Below, in pieces: positions 56,941-63,765 of a stretch of DNA of 63,765 nucleotides. The number at the start of each line of letters is the position of its first letter. The first letter of the stretch is position 1. The notes beneath the pieces were generated by a model. The model ran no database searches. It saw only the letters and a list, made by a program, of their open reading frames with translations, and had not been told where the DNA came from. The translations under genes and the position numbers were made by a program. The DNA lies in contig CANRLH010000008.1 in NCBI GenBank assembly GCA_947631455.1, positions 1 to 63,765 on the forward strand. The letters run 5' to 3'. This DNA comes from an uncultured Clostridia bacterium (GTDB taxonomy: Bacteria; Bacillota; Clostridia; Oscillospirales; Ruminococcaceae).

Positions 56941-58398
56941 TCAATATGCCTTACCCCACAGCACCATGTGCTTGGCTTTTTTGCCGCAGCAAACACATTT
57001 ATCGTCAATCTGCTCCTGCTCAAACGGGATACATCTGGAGCCGACTCCGGTCACTTCCTTGACCTTATCCTCGCAAGCCTCATCGCCGCACCACATAGCC
57101 TTTACAAAGCCATCGCCGTTTTGCTCAAGCGTTTTGTTTATTTCGTCAAGAGAGCGGCAGGTATATGTCTTTTTCTCTCTGTTTTCAAGTGCAAGCGCAT
57201 ACATACCGTCGCGCACCTCATTAAGCTTTTGCTTTGCGGTCTCAACAAGCGTCTCAAACGAATTTTCAAGAGACACTGCTGTTTTTTCTCTGTTGTGACG
57301 AGTAACCATCACGCAAGCACCGTTTTCAATGTCCTTGGGGCCGATCTCGATCCTGACGGGAATTCCCTTCATCTCCGCCTGAGAATACTTCCAGCCCGGA
57401 GAGTTATCGGTATCGTCGATAGCCGCTCTTATCCCAGCGTCTTTGAGCTTTGAAAGAATTTCGTTTGCTTTGTCTAAAACTCCTTCCTTGTGCTGTGCAA
57501 CCGGGATAACTATTACCTGAACGGGCGCGACTGCCGGCGGCAGAACAAGCCCGTTATCGTCGCCGTGAGTCATTATTATTGCTCCGATAAGACGTGTTGT
57601 AACTCCCCAGGAGGTCTGATGAGGATACGTAAGCTTATTATCCTTGTTTGTAAACTGAATGTCAAAAGCCTTAGCAAAACCGTCGCCGAAGTAGTGCGAT
57701 GTTCCCGCCTGTAAAGCCTTTCCGTCGTGCATAAGCGCCTCGATCGCATAGGTAGAAACCGCACCCGCAAACTTATCGCTCTCGGTTTTCTTTCCCTTTA
57801 TAACAGGAATCGCCAGATACTCCTCACAAAAACGTGCATAGCAATTAAGCATACGCTCTGTCTCGTCGATGGCTTCCTCGGCAGTGGCGTGTATAGTATG
57901 ACCCTCCTGCCACAAAAACTCTCTTGATCTTAAAAACGGACGGGTAGTTTTCTCCCATCTTACAACAGACACCCACTGATTATACAGCTTAGGCAGATCT
58001 CTGTATGACTGTATGATATTTGCATAGTGTTCACAGAAAAGCGTTTCTGAGGTTGGTCGAACACAAAGCCTTTCCTCAAGCTTTTCGCTTCCGCCGTGAG
58101 TTACCCATGCGACCTCCGGCGCAAAGCCCTCAACGTGATCCTTTTCCTTGTTGAGAAGGCTTTCCGGGATAAACATCGGCATACAGACATTTTCGTGACC
58201 TAGCTCCTTGAACATTGTGTCTAAAATTCTCTGAATGTTTTCCCATATCGCATAGCCGTACGGGCGGATAACCATACATCCCTTTACGCTTGTGTATTCT
58301 ATAAGCTCGGCTTTTTTAACTATATCGGTATACCACTTTGCAAAATCCTCGTTCATCGAAGTGATTTCCTCGACCATTTTCTGATTGTTCTTTGCCAT
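56941..58398 (-). CDS. proS: Prolyl-tRNA synthetase, short type
   Basis: Charges tRNA-Pro. 485 residues, the archaeal/eukaryote-like type without the bacterial INS editing domain: [41 protein letters not shown], a zinc cluster (CGDEAC and CVCCGKK) and the C-terminal Tyr. Last of three synthetase genes in one direction. Confidence 0.95.
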   Translation of the reverse strand: MAKNNQKMVEEITSMNEDFAKWYTDIVKKAELIEYTSVKGCMVIRPYGYAIWENIQRILDTMFKELGHENVCMPMFIPESLLNKEKDHVEGFAPEVAWVTHGGSEKLEERLCVRPTSETLFCEHYANIIQSYRDLPKLYNQWVSVVRWEKTTRPFLRSREFLWQEGHTIHATAEEAIDETERMLNCYARFCEEYLAIPVIKGKKTESDKFAGAVSTYAIEALMHDGKALQAGTSHYFGDGFAKAFDIQFTNKDNKLTYPHQTSWGVTTRLIGAIIMTHGDDNGLVLPPAVAPVQVIVIPVAQHKEGVLDKANEILSKLKDAGIRAAIDDTDNSPGWKYSQAEMKGIPVRIEIGPKDIENGACVMVTRHNREKTAVSLENSFETLVETAKQKLNEVRDGMYALALENREKKTYTCRSLDEINKTLEQNGDGFVKAMWCGDEACEDKVKEVTGVGSRCIPFEQEQIDDKCVCCGKKAKHMVLWGKAY

Positions 58399-58435
58399 TT
58401 CCTATCGTTCCTTTCTGATTATGAGCAAGGCCTTG

Positions 58436-58714
58436 TCACTTGCGGTTTTTGTTATTTTTAAATTTAATTGCATAGATGTCCTCGTTATATATTTTATAGT
58501 TAGGATCAAATTCTTTTTCCTTCTGGACGTCGTATATGCCCTTGACTTTGCTGTCATCATCACCTACAATAATGTGGTGCTTTGAGCTTTTCCTGTGTTT
58601 GTCTATAAGCCTTGCAATTTTGGGAGTTATCACTGTTACAAAGGCAATAACAGCCATAATTATAACCATAGCGGCGCCGAATTTCAAAAGCGTAGACAAA
58701 AGCTCTTCGTTCAT
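58436..58714 (-). CDS. Small membrane protein between aspS and proS
   Basis: Start at ATG 58712-58714 (MNEELLSTLLKFGAAMVIIM) behind GGAGGCGG. One or two membrane helices (about 10-35) and a charged tail (KHHIIVGDDDSKVKGIYDVQ). 92 aa. No family recognised. Probably in the synthetase transcript. Confidence 0.65.
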   Translation of the reverse strand: MNEELLSTLLKFGAAMVIIMAVIAFVTVITPKIARLIDKHRKSSKHHIIVGDDDSKVKGIYDVQKEKEFDPNYKIYNEDIYAIKFKNNKNRK

Positions 58715-58733
58715 CTTTACCGCCTCCGTAAAA

Positions 58734-60515
58734 CTATTTCTTTTGAGTTTGTGAAATCGTAGAGATATGCAGTTCCTCAAGCTGTTCTTTATCAACGACT
58801 GACGGACATTCGCTCATAAGCTCGCTTGCGTTTTGAACCTTCGGAAAGGCCACAACGTCTCTTAAGCTGTCCGCGCCGCAGATTATCATTGAAAGTCTGT
58901 CAAGACCAAAGCCCATGCCGCCGTGAGGGGGTGCTCCGTACTTATATGCGTCCACCAAAAAGCCGAACTTTGCGGCTATCTCATCCTCGGTTAGCCCCAG
59001 GGCCTCAAACATCTTCTGCTGCAAAGCATAGTCTGTTATACGCATAGAACCTGAACAAAGCTCCGTTCCGTTTAATACGAAGTCAAACGCCTGCGCCCTT
59101 ACATTTCCGGGGTCGCTTTCAAGAATATCAAGACACTCTCTCATCGGCATGGTAAACGGATGATGCATAGCTGCCCACTTACCCGTATCCTCGTCAAGCT
59201 CAAAAAACGGCATTTCGGTAATTACAGCGAAATTGTAGGTATCAGGAATAATATCAAGCTTTTTAGCGGCTGCAAGCCTGAGCGCCCCCAGAACAGAGAG
59301 CACCGTTTTATCCTTGTCTGCGACGATCAAAACCACGTCTCCCGTTTTAGCGTTTACAGCGCTCAATATATTATCAAGCTCTGAGTCCTTTAAAAACTTT
59401 TTGAACGAGCAGCTTACCCCGTCATCGGTCAGACGAATATAAGCAAGCCCCTTTGCACCTATTCCCTTTGCGTGCTCGGTTAGCTTGTCGATTTCTTTTC
59501 TTGTATATACCTTAGCGCCGTTTGGGACAACTATCGCCCTGACGCTGCCGCCTGATTCCAAAGCAGATTTAAACACAACAAAGTCTGTGCTTTCCACCGT
59601 CTGTGAAATATCTTTGATCTCCATACCAAAGCGGGTATCGGGCTTGTCCGAGCCGTACCGCTCCATAGCCTCTTTAAATGTAAGCCTCGGCATAGGAATC
59701 GGCACGTCGATTCCGAGCGTTTGTTTAAAAATGTGCGCAAGCATCCTTTCGCCCGTTTCGATAAGCCCCTCAACGTCAACGAAAGACATTTCAAGGTCTA
59801 TCTGTGTAAATTCAGGCTGCCTGTCTGCTCTTAGGTCCTCGTCTCTGAAACACCTTGCAAGCTGAACATACCTGTCAAAGCCTGATATCATAAGGAGCTG
59901 TTTGTATATCTGCGGCGACTGCGGCAAAGCATAAAACTTTCCCTCGTGAATCCTTGAGGGAACAAGATAATCTCTCGCCCCCTCGGGGGTAGACTTCATA
60001 AGCATAGGGGTTTCTATTTCAAGGAAACCGTTTTTATAAAAAAACTCTCTTGCCGCCCGGGCAACATTATGCCGCATTATGATATTTTTCTGAAGCTTCG
60101 GGTTTCTCAGATCAAGGTACCTGTGTTTTAGCCTGAGCTCTTCGTTTACTTTTTCAGAAGACGACACCTCAAAAGGCGGCGTCTGTGCAACCGACAGTAT
60201 TCTTAAATCGCTGACGATTATCTCAAATGCGCCTGTTTTTATCTCGGTGTTTACATTTTCTCTTTTTACTGCTCGGCCCTTTGCCATAAGAACATATTCC
60301 GCTCTTACGCTCTGAGCCTTTTTGAATATCTCCCTGTCGGTAGCGTCGTTAAATGATAACTGAACTATCCCCGTGCGGTCACGAAGGTCAATAAAAATGA
60401 GATTTCCAAGGTCTCTTATCTTTTGAACAAATCCGCCGACGATAACCTCATCCGCCTCGTTTAAAACCTCACCGCAGTAATGTGTTCTTGTGAGTCCGTT
60501 CATACTGTCAAGCAT
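58734..60515 (-). CDS. aspS: Aspartyl-tRNA synthetase
   Basis: Charges tRNA-Asp. I start at ATG 60513-60515 (MLDSMNGLTRTHYCGEVLNE), 8 bases after CAGGAG; a start six codons earlier would overlap the upstream gene. An OB-fold anticodon domain (GFVQKIRDLGNLIFIDLRDRTG), class II core with motif 2 (FRDEDLRADRQPEFTQIDLEM) and motif 3 (GGMGFGLDRL), and the bacterial insertion domain are present. 593 aa. Confidence 0.96.
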   Translation of the reverse strand: MLDSMNGLTRTHYCGEVLNEADEVIVGGFVQKIRDLGNLIFIDLRDRTGIVQLSFNDATDREIFKKAQSVRAEYVLMAKGRAVKRENVNTEIKTGAFEIIVSDLRILSVAQTPPFEVSSSEKVNEELRLKHRYLDLRNPKLQKNIIMRHNVARAAREFFYKNGFLEIETPMLMKSTPEGARDYLVPSRIHEGKFYALPQSPQIYKQLLMISGFDRYVQLARCFRDEDLRADRQPEFTQIDLEMSFVDVEGLIETGERMLAHIFKQTLGIDVPIPMPRLTFKEAMERYGSDKPDTRFGMEIKDISQTVESTDFVVFKSALESGGSVRAIVVPNGAKVYTRKEIDKLTEHAKGIGAKGLAYIRLTDDGVSCSFKKFLKDSELDNILSAVNAKTGDVVLIVADKDKTVLSVLGALRLAAAKKLDIIPDTYNFAVITEMPFFELDEDTGKWAAMHHPFTMPMRECLDILESDPGNVRAQAFDFVLNGTELCSGSMRITDYALQQKMFEALGLTEDEIAAKFGFLVDAYKYGAPPHGGMGFGLDRLSMIICGADSLRDVVAFPKVQNASELMSECPSVVDKEQLEELHISTISQTQKK

Positions 60516-60519
60516 ACAA

Positions 60520-61005
60520 TTAACTCCTGTCATTTGTTATTTCATCAATAAAAGAATCCAAATAGGACTTTATGATATCAATTTTTCCCTCGTCCCAGAA
60601 AAAAAGCCAAAAGCACAAAATAGTCAGCGCCACGCACACAAACCCCGCTATGATATTCTGCGTAAAGCAACACACCGTAATGATCACCCACAGTATAAGT
60701 ATCGCGATTGCCATCACCGTATTTTTTGTGCTGCGCTGAAATCTGCCCTCAACGCTGATCCCGTTCACAGATGGCTTTATAACTCCTGAAAAGTAAACCG
60801 AATCAAGGTCTCTTTTTCTGGCGGCGTGATGATGCACCGTCATCTTTCTGTCCTTAAGCGTGCCGTAAAACACCGGCGTCATAAGCCAGTCCTTTCTCAG
60901 TTCATTAAAGTTTAGTTTTGGCACCTTCTCAGAGCATTTTTGTTTAAAGCGCTCCTCGGAGCACTGAACAAAGAACCTGTATTTTTTAGGAAAAATAACA
61001 AACAT
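60520..61005 (-). CDS. Two-helix membrane protein between hisS and aspS
   Basis: 161 residues with a basic, His-rich N-terminal half (MTVHHHAARKRDLDSVYFSG) and two membrane helices (about 95-135: AIAILILWVIITVCCF, then FVCVALTILCFWLFF). No family recognised. GGGTATGT-type weak site. It lies 16 bases from hisS and 4 from aspS, so it is in the same transcript. Confidence 0.7.
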   Translation of the reverse strand: MFVIFPKKYRFFVQCSEERFKQKCSEKVPKLNFNELRKDWLMTPVFYGTLKDRKMTVHHHAARKRDLDSVYFSGVIKPSVNGISVEGRFQRSTKNTVMAIAILILWVIITVCCFTQNIIAGFVCVALTILCFWLFFWDEGKIDIIKSYLDSFIDEITNDRS

Positions 61006-61021
61006 ACCCTTCTCCCTAAGC

Positions 61022-62335
61022 TTAATCCTTGTCTAATAAAAACTCATCGCCGAAAACATATGAGGTTAAAACATCAGAAAAGCGGTCTAAAAAGCTATCG
61101 TCAAGACTTAGATTATCAATTTCTCCCGTCTCCATATTCTTTACTCTTACGACGCCTTTTTTAATATCGTCATAGCCTATCACGGCGGAAAACTTTGCGT
61201 TTATTTTATTTGCATATTTCATCTGAGCGTTAAGGCTTCTTCCGACGATATCATACTCCGCAACAAACCCCGCACCTCTGAGATCCCTTGCAAGCTGAGC
61301 GGTTTTCAACAAAGCGTCCTCTCCGATAGAAGCAAGATAGATGTCACAGTTTAAATGTTCAATAAATTCCGCATTGCATTGCTTTGCCGCAATCAAAAGC
61401 CGCTCTATTCCCATTGCAAAACCGAGCGCGGGCGTGTCCGCTCCGCCAAGATCCTGTACAAGTCCGTCATATCTTCCGCCGCCGCATACAGTCGCCTGTG
61501 CTCCTATGTTATCGCAAATAAATTCAAACACCGTTTTGGTGTAATAATCAAGGCCCCTTACGATTCTCGGGTTTACGCTGTATTCGATCCCCATAGCGTC
61601 AAGAATGCTCTTAAGCTTATCAAAATGCTCCTTACACTCATCACACAGATAATCAAGTATCACAGGTGCGTCCTTTGCTATCCCCGAGCACACCGGAGAC
61701 TTGCAGTCAAGTATTCTCATCGGATTTTTCTCAAGCCTTGATATACAGGTTTCACACAGCGTGTCGGTGTATTTAGAAAAGTATTTTCTTAAAGCTTTTG
61801 TATATTCCGCTCTGCAAGAAGGGCAGCCTATCGAGTTTATGTTAAGCTTTGTTCCGGTTATACCTATTCTTTCAAGAACATCTGCGGCAAGCATTATAAG
61901 ATCTGCGTCCGCAACGGGACTTTTTGTACCTATCATCTCACAACCAAACTGATGAAACTCTCTTAAGCGTCCTGCCTGCGGCTTTTCGTGACGAAAACAC
62001 TGAGTGATATAAAACAGCTTTTGCGGAAACGCCTCGTTTAACATTCCGTTTTCAATGACTGCTCTTATGACTCCGGCAGTTCCCTCGGGCTTTAGCGTAA
62101 ACTCGGAATCCCCCTTAGATGTAACCGTATACATTTCTTTCTGAACTACATCTGTCGCATCTCCGACAGACCTTACAAAAAGCTTTGTGTCCTCAAACGT
62201 AGGTGTTCGGATCTCAGAAAACCCATAGTCCTCAGCCGCAGACTTACAGACTCCTTCAATAGTCTGCCATTTATTCACCTCTTTGGGAGTTATATCCTGA
62301 GTTCCCTTAGGTCTTTTGATGTTAAGCTCTGCCAT
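61022..62335 (-). CDS. hisS: Histidyl-tRNA synthetase
   Basis: Charges tRNA-His. The start at ATG 62333-62335 (MAELNIKRPKGTQDITPKEV) is fixed by the promoter, since a longer frame would begin in the -35 region. Class II motifs (RTPTFEDTKLF, FRHEKPQAGRLREFHQ, GFAMGIERLL) and the His-specific RGLDYYTKTVFEF are present. 437 aa, with an anticodon domain at the C-terminus. First gene of the synthetase cluster. Confidence 0.96.
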   Translation of the reverse strand: MAELNIKRPKGTQDITPKEVNKWQTIEGVCKSAAEDYGFSEIRTPTFEDTKLFVRSVGDATDVVQKEMYTVTSKGDSEFTLKPEGTAGVIRAVIENGMLNEAFPQKLFYITQCFRHEKPQAGRLREFHQFGCEMIGTKSPVADADLIMLAADVLERIGITGTKLNINSIGCPSCRAEYTKALRKYFSKYTDTLCETCISRLEKNPMRILDCKSPVCSGIAKDAPVILDYLCDECKEHFDKLKSILDAMGIEYSVNPRIVRGLDYYTKTVFEFICDNIGAQATVCGGGRYDGLVQDLGGADTPALGFAMGIERLLIAAKQCNAEFIEHLNCDIYLASIGEDALLKTAQLARDLRGAGFVAEYDIVGRSLNAQMKYANKINAKFSAVIGYDDIKKGVVRVKNMETGEIDNLSLDDSFLDRFSDVLTSYVFGDEFLLDKD

Positions 62336-62376
62336 TGTGCAGTCAATCCTTTCCAGAGTACAAATAGATGTTTTTA

Positions 62377-62405
62377 TTATACACGCTTTTTGGGCGTTTG
62401 TCAAA
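62377..62405 (-). promoter_or_regulatory. hisS promoter
   Basis: On the minus strand TTGACA (62400-62405), 17 bases, TATAAT (62377-62382): full consensus. No T-box is seen in the roughly 35-base leader. Confidence 0.9.
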
Positions 62406-62444
62406 GTTTATTTGGCTTATTTTCCTAAATAAAGCGTCACATAT

Positions 62445-62472
62445 TGACAAGCCTTAAAATTAGTGGTAATAT
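62445..62472 (+). promoter_or_regulatory. thiT promoter
   Basis: TTGACA (62445-62450), 16 bases, TAATAT (62467-62472), with GTGG before the -10. The transcript would start at about the first riboswitch base. Confidence 0.65.
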
Positions 62473-62479
62473 AATAAAG

Positions 62480-62580
62480 AACTGAATAGGGGAGCTTTTT
62501 GCTGAGAGGAGGTTCGACCTCGACCCACATGACCTGATACGGATAATGCCGGCGTAGGAAAACGAATATCGTGTTTAGTT
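62480..62580 (+). promoter_or_regulatory. TPP riboswitch
   Basis: The thi-box core is clear: GGGGAGC, CTGAGAGGAGG, GACCC, ACCTGATACGGATAATGCCG and GCGTAGGAA. P1 is AACTGAA (62480-62486) with TTTAGTT (62574-62580). It senses thiamine pyrophosphate and, with the terminator that follows, controls thiT. The 62336-62663 gap is fully explained by hisS and thiT control elements. Confidence 0.96.
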
Positions 62581-62599
62581 GATATTGTGAAAAATTTCT

Positions 62600-62632
62600 G
62601 CGTCCTGTAAGTTTTGCTTTCAGGGCGCTTTT
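62600..62632 (+). terminator. TPP-regulated terminator
   Basis: GCGTCCTG pairs with CAGGGCGC (one G-U) around a 13-base loop, followed by TTTTCT. It sits between the riboswitch and the thiT ribosome site, so TPP binding should end transcription here. Confidence 0.85.
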
Positions 62633-62663
62633 CTATTCAGTATTATATTAAAAAGGAGTTGTT

Positions 62664-63671
62664 TTGAAAATGCAAAACACAAAAACATTGTTAAAGCTCG
62701 TAGAATGTGCAGTAATGATAGCGCTTTCTACCGTGCTGTCCTACATAACTATTTTCAAAGCCCCCATGGGCGGATCAATAACCGCCTTCAGTCAGGTACC
62801 TATAATAGTTATAGGTTATCGCCACGGTATAAAGTGGGGAGCTTTTTCCGGAATTGTACACGGACTTCTGCAAATGTTTTTGCAGGGATTGGGAAACTTT
62901 GCATATGTCAAGGGAATAGTATCGTATATAATTCTTATCCTCTTTGACTATGTCATAGCTTTTGCAGTCTTGGGAATTGGCGGTGCTGTTTTAAGAAAGG
63001 CGATCAAACAGCAGACCGTAGCAATAGGTTTGGGAGCAGTAATTGCTTCTGCTCTTCGTTTGCTGTGTCATTTTATCTCTGGAGTTACTATCTGGGGCGA
63101 ATATGCGGACGGCTGGAAATCGGTGTGGATATACAGCCTTAGCTACAATGGTTTTTATATGCTGTTTGAGTGTATAATTTCCGTTATCGGAGTAGTTGCG
63201 CTTGCAACGTCCTTAGACCTACAAAGTCCAAATCTGGTTAGACGGAGCAGAACCAGTGCAAAACGTAATCCTATAAGAATAATTGCTGGTTGTATCTCAT
63301 TTGTTTCTATTTTCGTATTACTGCTATGCCCGGTAATATCAATAAATTCTTTGGGCAGCGTCAATTTTATTTCTTTAGTATCACAAGAAGCGGACGATAC
63401 ATTTAAATACATCATATCTTTTTCAATATCGGCTGTATTAGCGTTAACAGCATTTATATCCTCAGCAATAAGTCTTCCATCTAAGACCATATCCATTCTG
63501 CTTAATGTGTGCTCACTTGTTCCGGTTGCTTATGTCATTATAGAAATGATAACCGGTAATATTGCACAATTTATTGGGATCGGAGTATATTTATTTATCA
63601 TTCTGATTGTTATTTCTGTTTTGCTTATAGCATTTTCAGATAGTCTTTATAAAAAATCAACAGACAAATAA
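62664..63671 (+). CDS. thiT: Thiamine ECF transporter ThiT with long C-terminal extension
   Basis: Residues 1-~185 are ThiT: APMGGSITAFSQVPIIVIGYRHGIKWG, GNFAYVKGIVSYI, FHFISGVTIWGEYADGW-like LCHFISGVTIWGEYADG and the WIYSLSYNGFYMLFE thiamine site. After that, about 150 residues add a basic linker (RRSRTSAKRNPIR) and four predicted membrane helices, making 335 aa instead of the usual 180-200. TTG start 5 bases after AAGGAG; the ATG two codons later is an alternative. Under the TPP riboswitch. Confidence 0.92.
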   Translation: MKMQNTKTLLKLVECAVMIALSTVLSYITIFKAPMGGSITAFSQVPIIVIGYRHGIKWGAFSGIVHGLLQMFLQGLGNFAYVKGIVSYIILILFDYVIAFAVLGIGGAVLRKAIKQQTVAIGLGAVIASALRLLCHFISGVTIWGEYADGWKSVWIYSLSYNGFYMLFECIISVIGVVALATSLDLQSPNLVRRSRTSAKRNPIRIIAGCISFVSIFVLLLCPVISINSLGSVNFISLVSQEADDTFKYIISFSISAVLALTAFISSAISLPSKTISILLNVCSLVPVAYVIIEMITGNIAQFIGIGVYLFIILIVISVLLIAFSDSLYKKSTDK

Positions 63672-63690
63672 TTTTATTTGAAAACGCTTG

Positions 63691-63732
63691 CCGCCGGACT
63701 AGACGAATGTCAACTCCGGCGGTTTTGCTTTT
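63691..63732 (+). terminator. Terminator after thiT
   Basis: CCGCCGGA pairs perfectly with TCCGGCGG, 16-base loop, then TTTTGCTTTT. Confidence 0.8.
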
Positions 63733-63765
63733 GTGATTTAAAGCAAAAAGCGGATTTCGACAGAA

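Noticed and set aside
62337-62376. T-box leader for hisS
   Set aside because: The leader is only about 35 bases, far too short for a T-box, and no TGGNACC-like element is seen.
62336-62404. Longer hisS start at 62404
   Set aside because: It would put the start codon inside the -35 box of a consensus promoter; the ATG at 62335 begins at the conserved N-terminus.

Overview
The window looks like chromosome of an anaerobic, spore-forming Clostridia bacterium of the Oscillospiraceae/Ruminococcaceae type. The reasons are a complete Rnf operon with ApbE, a gerA-gerB-gerC germinant-receptor operon, YetF/DUF421 with DUF4363, YloU/FakA, NrdR, split CHR transporters, CCA-encoded tRNAs, frequent TTG/GTG starts, and a gut-type sugar diet (L-fucose, beta-galactoside, GH43 and GH94 genes). 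This placement is inferred from gene content only.

Region 1, 1-12.1 kb, is an A/T-rich accessory region downstream of guaB. It has a radical SAM gene cut by the left edge, a small helical protein with a decayed second copy about 3.6 kb away, a broken mcrB-mcrC restriction locus lying between those two copies, and then an apparently intact McrBC-like pair: a 1016-residue AAA+ protein with a coiled coil, and a DUF2357-type PD-(D/E)xK nuclease. A 73-residue hydrophobic protein lies just upstream of that pair. Gene fragments (a helix-turn-helix piece, a 36-codon ORF, a 5'-truncated DUF6076-like gene) run up to the guaB terminator, which looks like the edge of the island.

Region 2, 12.2-28 kb, is core chromosome. 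It holds guaB, apbE-rnfCDGEAB (Na+ or H+ pumping ferredoxin:NAD+ oxidoreductase with its flavin transferase), a histidine phosphatase and a RluA-type pseudouridine synthase, a zinc-ribbon membrane protein, zapA, a U32 peptidase, a dUTPase-fold protein lacking the usual catalytic Asp, two PH-domain membrane proteins, and a tRNA-Met/tRNA-Glu unit with a consensus promoter.

Region 3, 27.8-33 kb, has an internally deleted ISL3-family element, a long RNA-like hairpin, a DUF378 membrane protein, an aldose-epimerase-like protein and a GH94 cellobiose phosphorylase.

Region 4, 33-46 kb, holds nrdR, DUF4363-YetF, gerABC, yloU-fakA-purB, birA-bioY and a split chromate transporter whose promoter abuts a perfect palindrome.

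Region 5, 46-57 kb, is sugar use. It has a fucI-kinase-fucU-fucA operon with a candidate cre site and a spaced direct repeat upstream, tatD/vanZ, GH43, and a zinc-ribbon protein followed by GH42 beta-galactosidase.

Region 6, 57-63.8 kb, is a cluster of three aminoacyl-tRNA synthetases (hisS, aspS, proS) with small membrane-protein genes between them. It is followed by a TPP riboswitch controlling thiT, whose product carries an unusual membrane extension. The most unusual material is the layered restriction locus of region 1; nothing here proves a wholly new system.
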